A stretch of DNA of 47,289 bases, from positions 9,403 through 56,691 of the forward strand of contig OMOG01000112.1 of NCBI GenBank assembly GCA_900290305.1, written 5' to 3'. The stretch's first letter is position 1, and each line of letters begins with the position of its first letter. The stretch comes from Candidatus Sulfopaludibacter sp. SbA4. GTDB taxonomy: Bacteria; Acidobacteriota; Terriglobia; Bryobacterales; Bryobacteraceae. The position numbers were made by a program, and so were the translations under genes. A model generated the notes under the pieces. That model saw only the letters and a program-made list of their open reading frames with translations, was not told the origin of the DNA and did not search any database. Positions 8,937-15,701 of this stretch are shown here, one piece after another.

Positions 8937-9339
8937 CTATTGGTCGCTGCGTTCCCGAAGTTTGGTTTCCACAAAAGCGCGCAACTCGCGCACTGACGCT
9001 CGAGCTGCATCCCGGTTAATTAAGGGAAACGACTGCGTCGTAATCCTCGTAACGGTAGATCGCGCCGAAAGGTGTCAGCACGTCAAGGTTCTCAAACTGG
9101 TCTGGCATCGCATGACCAGCCTGCGCCAAAAGAGCCATTAACGCGCCGATCTCGTGCGTCTTTCGGAAGCGGACTCCAAGGTCGCAAAGCAGGGCCTTCA
9201 ACAGTTTCTCGGCAGCCTGCTGGCAATGGAAGCCGATGATTTCATCGCTGACCTGGTCCGAGGTGAGCACTTCGTCGAGCAAAGCTTCATCCTGAGCGGC
9301 CTTGCGTAGCAACAGCAGGGCTTGTTCACGCTGCTTCAT
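8937..9339 (-). pseudogene. HEPN-domain toxin (copy B), frameshifted near the C-terminus
   Basis: Starts at the ATG at 9339 (MKQREQALLLLRKAAQDE), overlapping the MNT gene by 14 bases. The core is well preserved: FHCQQAAEKLLKALL, FRKTHEIGALMAL and IYRYEDYDAVVSL. One extra base in the run TTAATTAA (about 9019-9026) creates a premature TAA at 9016. Removing it restores a normal HEPN C-terminal helix (NRDAARASVRELRAFVETK) that ends at the TAG at 8937. About 26 of 133 residues are lost or altered. Whether the truncated protein is toxic cannot be judged. Confidence 0.82.
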
Positions 9340-9661
9340 AGAGAACTTCGCCTTCGGTGGCCGCCTCGAAATAAACATTCCCGGGTGTGTCACACCAGTA
9401 ATTGAATTTCTCTGCACTTACCACGAGCAAGTCCACGGGGATATCAAGAGAGCGCAGCAACCGATTCAGTCGTACCATCTCCCCGACTCGATCCGAAACG
9501 GCCTCCTCGACTACCATGACGTCGAGGTCACTGTCTTCGTCCGCCTCGCCGCGTGCCTGGGAACCGAACATGATGATGCGGTTGGGCTTAGCTGCCTCGA
9601 TGAGCAACTCCGTCAGCCGCTTGATGGTCTCGGTGTCTCTAGTTTTCGCTTTCGTGCGCAA
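9326..9661 (-). CDS. MNT-domain nucleotidyltransferase antitoxin (copy B)
   Basis: A 111-residue nucleotidyltransferase with MFGSQARGEADEDSDLDVMVV as the GS loop and acidic pair. TTG at 9661 is chosen because GAGAGGAG lies just upstream. Related in plan to copies A and C but clearly diverged, so the three were probably acquired or duplicated long ago. Its 3' end overlaps the HEPN gene by 14 bases. The ORF is intact. Confidence 0.86.
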   Translation of the reverse strand: MRTKAKTRDTETIKRLTELLIEAAKPNRIIMFGSQARGEADEDSDLDVMVVEEAVSDRVGEMVRLNRLLRSLDIPVDLLVVSAEKFNYWCDTPGNVYFEAATEGEVLYEAA

Positions 9662-9663
9662 CG

Positions 9664-9885
9664 TTAACTCCTCTCTTCAGTTTCGCACAGGCGGGCTCCG
9701 ATCAGGCCGTCTTCATACCCCACCTTCACTGGAAGGAAAGCGACGGATTCCGGTTGACCATTATCAACGACGTGCCCGTACACTGCGTCATGGCTGGTCG
9801 CTGTGTCCGAGTAGCTGTTGCATGCTGCACGGCGCGACTGGACATGCCGGATGACGGGGGCACTCCGGCCGCACCGTGCGGCCAT
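9664..9885 (-). CDS. small ORF upstream of MNT copy B, function unknown
   Basis: A 73-codon frame ending 2 bases before the MNT start region, with QSRRAA, YGHVVD and FLPV shared with the frame at 8611-8808. Its first codons run through the shard hairpin (MAARCGR), which argues that the true start is lower or that this is not a gene. It has no recognisable complete domain. Like the 8611 frame it could be the tail of a tyrosine recombinase, which is speculative. Confidence 0.3.
   Translation of the reverse strand: MAARCGRSAPVIRHVQSRRAACNSYSDTATSHDAVYGHVVDNGQPESVAFLPVKVGYEDGLIGARLCETEERS
9867..9883. repeat. shard-family hairpin (second copy)
   Basis: GGCCGCACCGTGCGGCC, identical in its 17 bases to the hairpin at 8779-8795, again followed by CTCA-rich sequence and CCTCAGGCCAC. 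No T-run follows on the plus strand. Confidence 0.7.
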
Positions 9886-9911
9886 CTTCTCCTCACCGAA
9901 GCCTCAAAACC

Positions 9912-10316
9912 TCAGGCCACTTTAGCTTGGATCTCCCTGCGGATTGTGCTCATCCTGCGAATCGCCCGAGCCAGCCCGGCCTCCGTGGATCCGAGCTCAT
10001 ACTCCTGGTCTCCGAACCGGCCCACGAAGGCCCCTGATTCCACCCGGATGCATGGCTTCGCGCTCAGGCGAGCAACCATCGCCGGGATATTCAGACCGTG
10101 GACCTCGGAGAACTTCCGAGGTCCCAGCTTGTGATACGAGTCCTCCCCGGTCCGGTGGTGCCTGGCGCACAGGGGAATGGCCGACCAATCCGACGACTTC
10201 TGGCTCAGTCCGTGCGGTCCGGTATGAGCAGCCTCGACGGCGCGGGTCGTGCGGCACACGGAGCAGGGAAGGGTCCGAATCCACTGCAGGTATCCAGGAT
10301 AGCGAGTCGGCTTCAC
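9912..10316 (-). CDS. phage HNH-type zinc nuclease-like protein
   Basis: A 134-residue protein. CSVC near residue 18, a following AAHTGPHG and LCARHHRTGEDSYH give the Cys-x2-Cys ... His ... Cys-x2-HH layout of an HNH beta-beta-alpha-metal nuclease as found in phage early regions. The C-terminal half (TEAGLARAIRRMST) is the segment that recurs as shards through the window. GTG at 10316 begins 2 bases after the Gp157-like stop, so it is the last gene of a leftward early operon. Phage HNH proteins nick or cut DNA in recombination or packaging; which applies here is unknown. Confidence 0.72.
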   Translation of the reverse strand: MKPTRYPGYLQWIRTLPCSVCRTTRAVEAAHTGPHGLSQKSSDWSAIPLCARHHRTGEDSYHKLGPRKFSEVHGLNIPAMVARLSAKPCIRVESGAFVGRFGDQEYELGSTEAGLARAIRRMSTIRREIQAKVA

Positions 10317-10318
10317 CC

Positions 10319-10960
10319 TCAGCTCCTCCTCAACGCGTGCCGCCCGGTCACCAGGCCGGCCCCGGGGACGGCTGCTCCGCCATCCATCGCCGCCTTAATC
10401 GAGCGTTTGTCCAGGGAGACCTCAGGACTTTTCACCTGCCCGAGAACCGCGGCGCGTTGCTCGATGTCCAGCCCGTCCAGCAACTGCTCCCACGTCACCG
10501 CAGGCAGCTTCAGCGTCAGCGTCTTGTATTCCGCAGGGATGGCCGACTCGTCGGTAGCCTCCACCGAGGGCGGACACCCGCGCAGGCTGAAGGTGGTGGT
10601 CTTCCCCTCCAGCCGACGATACTTCCCCTTGCTATCGGTTCCGAGGCCCTCGATGGTCTCGATCACATAGTCCTCCAGCCGTTCGTGAGCGCGTTCGCAG
10701 GTCGCCTTGCGCTGCCTCAGCCGGTCGATCTCGAACTTGGCAAAATCGATCTGCTGCTCCAGATGCGCCAGGAACTGGCCCACCCGGTCGCGTTTCTCGA
10801 CGGCGGCAGTCAGCGCCGCCTGGAACTCCGCGCGGAACTCCAGTTCCTGCTCCGGGGAAACCAGCTCCGCGGTTTCGATCAGGGCTGCCAGGTGATCCTC
10901 GATCACATACAGCGGCGCGGCCGTAACGGCGGGAGAGGGAACTACGGCCAGGGCGGCCAT
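10319..10960 (-). CDS. siphovirus Gp157-like protein
   Basis: A 213-residue protein with a long central coiled coil (FAKFEIDRLRQRKATCERAHERL) and a C-terminal region with FSLRGCPPSVEATDES and IPAEYKTL, the usual layout of the Gp157 family (PF05565). These are found in early or recombination modules of siphophages and prophages; the molecular role is not established. The ATG at 10960 overlaps the upstream stop (TGATG), and the HNH gene follows 2 bases later, showing a tightly coupled operon. Confidence 0.72.
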   Translation of the reverse strand: MAALAVVPSPAVTAAPLYVIEDHLAALIETAELVSPEQELEFRAEFQAALTAAVEKRDRVGQFLAHLEQQIDFAKFEIDRLRQRKATCERAHERLEDYVIETIEGLGTDSKGKYRRLEGKTTTFSLRGCPPSVEATDESAIPAEYKTLTLKLPAVTWEQLLDGLDIEQRAAVLGQVKSPEVSLDKRSIKAAMDGGAAVPGAGLVTGRHALRRS

Positions 10961-11202
10961 CACGCCACCTCCGGTTGCGCGGAAATCCGCGCCGGACGGG
11001 AGTAGCATGCCAGCGCCTTGCTGGCCGACTGGAACTGCCCGGGGTTCTGCACACCAGCCAGCTCCAGTTCCTCCAGATAGCGGGTCTCTCCCACCTTCTC
11101 CCGCATTTGCTCGAACACGCGGCGCATCTCGCCGAAGTTTTTCCAGGGCTTCACCCCAGCATCCGTCTCCGCTGAGACGGCCGGCTTCCGGAGCTCCTCC
11201 AG
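10960..11202 (-). pseudogene. C-terminal segment of the upstream phage gene, cut off by an amber codon
   Basis: In the same frame as the 11203-12639 gene, the codons after its TAG continue without interruption (LEELRKPAVSAETDAG, KNFGEMRRVFEQM, GETRYLEELELAGV, ALACYSRPARI) for 80 residues to the TGA that overlaps the Gp157 start. A GTG at 11154 could restart translation and give a 64-residue peptide. Most simply this is the original C-terminal domain separated by one nonsense mutation. Confidence 0.6.
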
Positions 11203-12639
11203 CTAGCGGTCGCGTACGTACTCCTGCGCCTCCCGCGTCCCGTGCGGATACGCGCCCGTGTCGAGTTTGCGCCCGCAGGGATCGGCATCCTCCACGTCCT
11301 GGGTGAAGAACTCCGAAGCGCTCGTCGCGATCAGGGTGGCCGCCACCAGGGCGCGCTTCTGTGCCATCTTCTGGATGGTGTTCACCACATCCGCCGCATC
11401 CGGATTGGGAATGCGGTAGAGTGTCGCGTCCACGTCGATTTCCCAGGCGACCGACTTGCCGCGCCGGGTGAATTTCTCCACCTGTCGGGCGGTTCCGGCG
11501 CCGATGGCCTCTCGAAACATCTGCCAGTGCTCGGCCGGCTTGCCATACGTTCCGGTGGTTTCTCCGCGCTCGATCGCGAAATCGAACTCGTACAGAGTGC
11601 GGCGAGCTCCGCGCTTCGGCAGGTAGGTGCGATCGAGGTGCTCGGGGACTTGCTCCTCGGCCACCCAGCGATAGCGATATTTGGCTTCCCAGGAATTGCA
11701 GGAACCCTCGCCCACTCCGACCACCCGTCCTTCGCGCAGCAGCCGGCAGCGGTAACGGGCATAACAGAAGACTTCGCCGCCGTGCTGCGCGCCGGTCCAG
11801 TCGATGTCTTCCACAATCGGGGTAAACTCCGGCTCCAGGCCGAAGAAGTTGCAGAGCTTTTCGGCGCCGGGCTTCAGTAGAGTGGGCTTATTGGTGCCGG
11901 GGATTTCGCCGAAGTCCTGGTCCCGGACCATGATGCGGCGGGTGAACTCGACGATGGCAGAACGCCGTGCGAGCGCCACTTCCATACTCATGGCCGGCAG
12001 GAACACGCTGTCCTTGGTCGAGAACTCGACCGGACGCGCGGAAGCCAGCACGATTTCGGTGCCGGGGCCTTGTGCGCTATCCTGTCGTTGGTGCTGGTGA
12101 TTGGTCTGAAGTGCTAATTCCTGCGCCATCGGAGCAGTCGAGTTCCCGCTCGGCTGCTCTTCCTGTCTGACAATTCCCTTCAATCCTTCCTTCCCGTTGC
12201 TTCCCTTTGGTCTTGCTTCCTCCCCCACGAGCGCCAAGGCTTGGTGCTCGCCGAGTGCCTCCCCGTTCCTCGCGTCCATCTCTTTCTCCCTTCTGGGCCC
12301 GACTGGCTCCGGACCCACCGTTGTATTCGGTACGGAATCCGCGGCAGAGCTTCCGTTTGCTGGCGCCAGCGGTTGCTGCGGAGCTCTCTTGACGCTCCAC
12401 TCGATCCGGTTCCGGTTGCCCTCCTTCACCTCCCGCTTCGAGAGCAACAAGGGCTCACCGGCCCCGATGGCCAACTCCTGGAATCGCTGTTCGACGTATG
12501 GCGGCACGTACATGACGCGACCGTCGAGGAGTGAATACATCACCTGACCGCCGTAACGGCCCTCGACCCGTTTGCCGGCCTCGGACTGCAGGGTTACTTC
12601 TACCGGCGTGTTGATCGGAAACTTCACGACTTCGTTCAT
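11203..12639 (-). CDS. phage early protein, probable recombination or ssDNA-handling protein
   Basis: A 478-residue protein. ATG at 12639 is preceded by AAAGGA at good spacing. Residues 1-70 form a beta-rich cap (FPINTPVEVTLQSEAGKRV). About 70-190 is low-complexity and polar. The C-terminal half is conserved in phages (GTNKPTLLKPGAEKLCNFFG, GVGEGSCNSWEAKYRYRW, DVVNTIQKMAQKRALVAATL), a type usually left unnamed but often next to Gp157, SSB or recombinase genes. It ends at TAG 11203-11205, and its likely original C-terminus continues beyond (10960-11202). It is the first long gene behind the leftward promoter. Annealase or replication accessory roles are inference from position. Confidence 0.6.
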   Translation of the reverse strand: MNEVVKFPINTPVEVTLQSEAGKRVEGRYGGQVMYSLLDGRVMYVPPYVEQRFQELAIGAGEPLLLSKREVKEGNRNRIEWSVKRAPQQPLAPANGSSAADSVPNTTVGPEPVGPRREKEMDARNGEALGEHQALALVGEEARPKGSNGKEGLKGIVRQEEQPSGNSTAPMAQELALQTNHQHQRQDSAQGPGTEIVLASARPVEFSTKDSVFLPAMSMEVALARRSAIVEFTRRIMVRDQDFGEIPGTNKPTLLKPGAEKLCNFFGLEPEFTPIVEDIDWTGAQHGGEVFCYARYRCRLLREGRVVGVGEGSCNSWEAKYRYRWVAEEQVPEHLDRTYLPKRGARRTLYEFDFAIERGETTGTYGKPAEHWQMFREAIGAGTARQVEKFTRRGKSVAWEIDVDATLYRIPNPDAADVVNTIQKMAQKRALVAATLIATSASEFFTQDVEDADPCGRKLDTGAYPHGTREAQEYVRDR

Positions 12640-12742
12640 GGTTGTGTGTCCTTTCTGTTGATTCATTCGGTTTCGGACTGAGTTCTCGCAGCCCAGCGGC
12701 TGCGTTGCGCCCAGGAAAAACGCGTTATCCTGGACGATTTTC

Positions 12743-13024
12743 TTAGCGCTTCCGGTGCTCGGTCTGGCGTCCGACTCGCTGAGCGTCCAGTTCTTCGGCA
12801 TCGCCGACGGCACCGCATGTACGGCACTGCCAGCGTACGCCGGCATCGCGGTACCCGGTCTGGGAACACGTGCCGTAGTCGTACGGGAAGATGCGGAGGT
12901 CTTGGCCGTCGCACTGCGGGCAAGTCGGCCACATCGCGATCGAGTCTTCATCCCGGTAGCTGGGGGAGTGCAACTCGTAGGATCTTGCCAGATCGGCGCC
13001 AGATTGTTCGCAGAAGCGATGCAT
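12743..13024 (-). CDS. small zinc-ribbon phage protein
   Basis: About 93 residues. CPQC and CRTC are separated by some 30 residues (residues 34-70), making a four-Cys zinc ribbon. ATG at 13024 is 6 bases downstream of a CATAAT -10 element, so the transcript would be nearly or fully leaderless. It is the first gene of the leftward phage operon. Zn ribbons at this place often bind nucleic acid, but no function is assigned. Start codons upstream of 13024 would run through the promoter and operator and are rejected. Confidence 0.6.
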   Translation of the reverse strand: MHRFCEQSGADLARSYELHSPSYRDEDSIAMWPTCPQCDGQDLRIFPYDYGTCSQTGYRDAGVRWQCRTCGAVGDAEELDAQRVGRQTEHRKR

Positions 13025-13029
13025 AATTA

Positions 13030-13055
13030 AATTATGCGCACTAGTGTGCATAATT
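13030..13055. promoter_or_regulatory. operator O1, 26-bp palindrome
   Basis: Arms of 13 bases match at 12 positions around the centre CACT|AGTG. The core TGCGCACTAGTGTGCA (13035-13050) is closely matched by O2. It fills the -35/-10 spacer of the leftward promoter, the classic placement for a repressor site. No cognate repressor gene is evident in the window. Confidence 0.75.
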
Positions 13056-13060
13056 GTCAA
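13031..13060 (-). promoter_or_regulatory. sigma-70-type leftward promoter
   Basis: On the minus strand TTGACA (13060-13055) and CATAAT (13036-13031) are separated by 18 bases containing O1. The start codon of the Zn-ribbon gene lies 6 bases after the -10, which predicts a leaderless mRNA. Confidence 0.75.
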
Positions 13061-13068
13061 GAGAAAAG

Positions 13069-13097
13069 TTGACTGCACACTAGCGCGCAGGTAAACT
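13069..13097 (+). promoter_or_regulatory. sigma-70-type rightward promoter
   Basis: TTGACT (13069-13074), a 17-base spacer and TAAACT (13092-13097). The ATG at 13108 lies 10 bases after the -10, leaving at most a few bases of leader and no Shine-Dalgarno sequence. The spacer holds operator O2. Confidence 0.65.
13074..13089. promoter_or_regulatory. operator O2
   Basis: TGCACACTAGCGCGCA is an imperfect 16-bp palindrome that matches the O1 core at 13 of 16 positions. O1 and O2 centres are 39 bp apart. It lies in the spacer of the rightward promoter. Confidence 0.7.
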
Positions 13098-13107
13098 ATT
13101 CATTGAC

Positions 13108-13326
13108 ATGACTAAGGTGCTGATCGATGTAACCAAGGGGGGCAAGAACAGCCGCGTCAACATGTCGCCCGAGGAGGCGGCTGAACTGGGACGCAACGCG
13201 GCAGCCTCCCGTTGGGAAGCCTACTACGCGGCCCACCCGGAGAAACTTCAAGCCAGGCAGGAACGCGAAGCCAGGAAGGGGACGCGTCCGCGCGGGAGGC
13301 CGCCGAAGAAGAAGGCGAGACGGTGA
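13108..13326 (+). CDS. small basic phage protein, unknown function
   Basis: 72 residues, no recognised family. A short N-terminal strand region (MTKVLIDVTKGGK) is followed by a helix (SPEEAAELGRNAAASRWEAYYAA) and a highly basic tail rich in Lys, Arg and Pro (PRGRPPKKKARR), which suggests nucleic-acid binding. It is the first gene of the rightward transcript controlled by O2 and is probably leaderless. Its place opposite the early arm is where a regulator might be, but no helix-turn-helix is seen. Confidence 0.6.
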   Translation: MTKVLIDVTKGGKNSRVNMSPEEAAELGRNAAASRWEAYYAAHPEKLQARQEREARKGTRPRGRPPKKKARR

Positions 13327-13387
13327 GTACTAAGGCAAATGTCCCCTTGACAAAAACAGCGTATGCGCTCGGGCAGGAGAAACCCCA

Positions 13388-13626
13388 ATGACCGTAGACG
13401 AACGGATCGAGCCCTCGCCACACACCTGGAGGTCCTTGCCGGCATGCATGAAGACTTTGAAAAAAGGGTAGACGAGCGCTTCGAGACCCTTGCCGCGACG
13501 CATGCAGACTTCGAAAAACGGATGACCGATTACACGAACGACGTAAAGGACGCCATCCAGCGGCTGACTGTCATCTCCGCCGCCAACACCGATACGCTGG
13601 ACGATCACGAGCAGCGGATCGAATAG
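13388..13626 (+). pseudogene. small coiled-coil protein, frameshifted near the start
   Basis: The likely start MTVDERIE (ATG 13388) is out of frame with the main coiled coil (HLEVLAGMHEDFEKRVDERF, VKDAIQRLTVISAAN). A change of one base near 13412 would join them. An open frame from 13363 also covers the coil but begins with unrelated Arg-rich codons. It contains two related heptad-like units (HEDFEKRVDERFETLA / HADFEKRM) and ends HEQRIE at a TAG, after which LENKS would continue. Function unknown; probably cytosolic. Confidence 0.5.
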
Positions 13627-13660
13627 CTGGAGAACAAGAGTTAGTCTCCGCCGTGCGCTT

Positions 13661-13727
13661 CTCCGCGTAAGCGGGGCCTCCGAAGGGAAATCGGCAGCCG
13701 GGGTAGGTAAGCCCCGGCAACAGAGGC
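13661..13727 (+). ncRNA. candidate structured RNA / leader with a three-way junction
   Basis: A 6-bp stem closed by a GUAA tetraloop (13661-13676) is followed by an outer stem GCCTC/GAGGC (13676-13680 with 13723-13727). That outer stem encloses CGA/TCG (13681-13683 with 13691-13693) and a perfect GCCGGGG/CCCCGGC stem with an 8-base loop (13697-13718). It ends 6 bases before the next start codon. I do not recognise a known riboswitch. Confidence 0.4.
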
Positions 13728-13733
13728 TCCCTC

Positions 13734-13940
13734 ATGGGTAGACACTCACTTCCCTCTCTCACCGCCCGGCGCATCAGCGCCGCACGCAAGACCTACGGCG
13801 CCGGCGCGGGCCGCCCGCGGACCGACGCCCCCCGCTGCCCGTGTGAAATCATGACCCTCGCACGTGCACAGGCCCGCGGCAAATCGAGCGAGCATGATCC
13901 CTCCTGCCCGTTTTACCGGGAGAGGGCCACGATCATCTGA
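13734..13940 (+). CDS. small phage-type protein, unknown function
   Basis: 68 residues: a helical basic N-terminus (SLTARRISAARKTYGAGAGR) and a Cys-containing segment (RCPC ... HDPSCPFYRERA) that could bind a metal. No known family. The start follows the candidate structured RNA by 6 bases, so translation could be modulated by that structure. Codon use is like the neighbours. Real gene probable, function unassigned. Confidence 0.45.
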   Translation: MGRHSLPSLTARRISAARKTYGAGAGRPRTDAPRCPCEIMTLARAQARGKSSEHDPSCPFYRERATII

Positions 13941-14230
13941 AGGGAATTGCGGGCGGACCGGGATCGCTTCCACCAACTAGACCTCCAACCGGCACTGGAT
14001 GACTACACCGACACGCGTCCCGGTGTGGCGTTTAGTGGTGAACAAGACCTTTAAGAACATCCAGGAGGTGGTGCAGATTATTGTAGAGAGCCTGATGGAG
14101 CATGCAGAGGCGCAGCCGACCTGCCGATCAAATGCCAGACCGAGTACGGCGCAGCGGGCGCCTCGGTGCTTCGCCTGCCTCGCGAGTCTCATGACTTAGC
14201 TAAGCTAAGTAAGTGAACTAAGATAACAGC
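13941..14230. other. 290-base stretch without a convincing gene
   Basis: A 66-codon frame at 13999-14199 and alternative frames exist, but plausible coding switches frame part-way (DLPIKCQTEYGAAGASVLR appears in another frame near 14120-14200). It is best seen as the decayed remains of one small gene. No promoter or repeat is obvious apart from the short palindromic TTAGCTAAGCTAAG near 14197-14210. Confidence 0.4.
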
Positions 14231-14611
14231 ATGCAGGTCAATGTGCACGAAGCCAAAGCCCGGCTTAACCCGGCTCTCCCAACTGCTGGAACTGGTCGAG
14301 AGGGCGAAACGGTCGTGATTGCCCGCCACGGTCAGCCCGTGGCGGAACTGGTTCCAGCGCGGCAAACGACCGGATTTCCGTTTGGCATCGCGCGCCAAGC
14401 GCCGCCGGTGCCCGTCGGAAACGACTGGTCGCGGCCCATGACCGACGGCGAGGCAGAGGATTGGATGGAAGGGCGTTCAGGTTCTAACCGACACCCACAC
14501 GCTCGTCTGGGCGCTATCGAAGCCGGGAAGAACTCGGTCCGGAGGCGCGGGAAGCTCTCGCCACTTCTCCATTCACCGCGAGGGTCGCCCACTTCTGGGA
14601 ACTGGTCTTGA
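14231..14611 (+). CDS. Phd/YefM-type antitoxin with two compensating frame slips
   Basis: The frame begins MQVNVHEAKARL and returns to family sequence at GETVVIARHGQPVAELVPAR, the Phd/YefM fold that binds DNA and wraps the toxin. Between them the codons read LNPALPTAGTGRE. In the next frame the same DNA gives LSQLLELVER, as expected. A 10-base insertion (CGGCTTAACC, near 14260) and a later 1-base loss (near 14301) explain this, leaving the ORF open with about 13 foreign residues. After about residue 83 the frame merely runs over the toxin gene, so the natural end is unclear. The altered part lies in the dimerisation/DNA-binding half. Confidence 0.65.
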   Translation: MQVNVHEAKARLNPALPTAGTGREGETVVIARHGQPVAELVPARQTTGFPFGIARQAPPVPVGNDWSRPMTDGEAEDWMEGRSGSNRHPHARLGAIEAGKNSVRRRGKLSPLLHSPRGSPTSGNWS

Positions 14612-14856
14612 AGGCGCGCAAGCCCGGCGCGTTGCTTGCCGATCCGCTTGCCTCGTGGAATGAGTATGTCACTCAATCGCGCATCCCAACGCTCGCGATT
14701 CGCATCGCGCACATCCGTGCGCTCGCGGGGATTCTTTGTGGATGTCAGGAAGACCCGGTCGACCGGATTCTGGTGGCCCAGGCGCTTGCCGAAAACCTCG
14801 TCCTTGCGACCCGTGATCGCGATCTCGCCCGGCACGGGATTCCCGTGATCTGGTGA
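14473..14856 (+). pseudogene. PIN-domain (VapC-type) toxin, frameshifted
   Basis: The N-terminal PIN strand VLTDTHTLVWALSKP (catalytic Asp) is in one frame. After one extra G near 14525 the rest is in another: EELGPEAREALATSPF, HFWELVLKARKPG, then DPVDRILVAQALAENLVLATRD and VIW at the stop, with the distal acidic residues. No good start codon remains in the N-terminal frame. Intact relatives are RNases of about 130 residues held by Phd-type antitoxins. It overlaps the antitoxin frame. The last ~10 bases and the ~100 bases after it recur at 29397-29515. Confidence 0.72.
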
Positions 14857-14960
14857 CCCCACCTGTTCGTCCACGTTCTGTCGGGCGCGAGTCATCCGGT
14901 CTTCGCTTGAGACCTACCAACAGTCTGCGACTTCGGCCGCGGCCTCGATGACGTGGCCAT
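14857..14960. repeat. ~105-bp dispersed repeat downstream of the PIN toxin
   Basis: Begins CCCCACCTGTTCGTCCACG and matches 29409-29515 with scattered mismatches. The second copy follows an HNH shard rather than a toxin, so the repeat has moved or been duplicated together with the toxin's last bases. Confidence 0.7.
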
Positions 14961-15604
14961 ACCCGGCTGCAAATCCCCACACGGCAAAAGGCCCCGGCCG
15001 AGCTCTCTTCTTGCCCAGTAATGATGAGACGTGCAACGCCGTCGCGCAATTCGTCCGTACAGCGGATATCGCGATGCCTTACGGACCCCTGCGCCCCGGT
15101 CGGGACCAACAATCCAGACGGGCTGCGTATCCGACCCTCGACACCACTGAGGCAGGCCCTCGACACCCTTGTTCGAATCGGGGACGAAAAAACCCTCGAC
15201 ACCACTGAGGCAGGCCCTCGACACCCTTGTTCGAATCGGGGAAGAAAAATGCTCGCCAGCGGCTGCTGCCGGTTCACAACAGTCCCATTCCGCAACTTGC
15301 GCCACAGACCGCTTCCAACCTAAAACCGTCGGGACGGCGCCGCCGGTCGACAAGGAGAAGCGGCCAGAAGGAAAATCGCACTGGCGCTCCGCAAACGCTT
15401 GGCGGTGCAGTACAGGACGCGGCACACGCGGACGCGCCGGTTTCAAGCAGCAGTTGCTCCTGATCCATGCCGTGTTGACACAAACGGAATATCACCGGGA
15501 GGAATTGTCACTATGCCCCGGCGGAAAATAAGAAGAGCTGCGGATCGAAACCCGGCTCCAGGCCATCCAGATGGAATACGACTAAGTGTCCAAGCATCTC
15601 ACGC
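14961..15604. other. intergenic, no confident gene
   Basis: Apart from the tandem repeat at 15135-15250, open frames here are mutually overlapping and biased by the repeat. Near 15400-15590 a plus-strand frame reads FKQQLLLIHAVLTQTEYHREEL, then after a TAA at 15529-15531 continues EELRIETRLQAIQMEYD. This is probably a decayed small phage gene split by a nonsense codon. Confidence 0.4.
15135..15250. repeat. two tandem 58-bp units
   Basis: Units 15135-15192 and 15193-15250 are almost identical (one clear substitution, GAC versus GAA before the A-run). Each unit itself contains CCCTCGACACC twice and ends with TTGTTCGAATCGGGG and an A-run. Confidence 0.85.
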
Positions 15605-15607
15605 CTC

Positions 15608-15665
15608 AACTCCCGTTCATCCTCCGAATCGCCCGGGCCAGCACAGCCTCCACAGCTCCGAGGGT
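15608..15665 (-). repeat. degenerate shard of the HNH gene 3' end (copy 3)
   Basis: On the minus strand it reads VEAVLARAIRRMNGS, the same segment as TEAGLARAIRRMS in the HNH protein, with more substitutions than the other copies. Confidence 0.55.
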
Positions 15666-15701
15666 GTCAACCGCATCCCAGGTTCGGACTAACCAATCTT
15701 A

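Noticed and set aside
8779-9883. Integron attC sites at cassette boundaries
   Set aside because: No core (GTTRRRY) sites or integron integrase, although the cassette order is repeated.
15160-15190. Possible tRNA because of TTGTTCGAATCGGGG
   Set aside because: Only a T-arm-like hairpin with G-U pairs; no acceptor, D or anticodon arm can be built.
15135-15250. Possible CRISPR array
   Set aside because: Only two adjacent units without spacers and no cas gene in the window.
14892-15446. 184-codon minus-strand ORF
   Set aside because: Created by the tandem 58-bp repeat; the repeated peptide reads in two frames and has no family.
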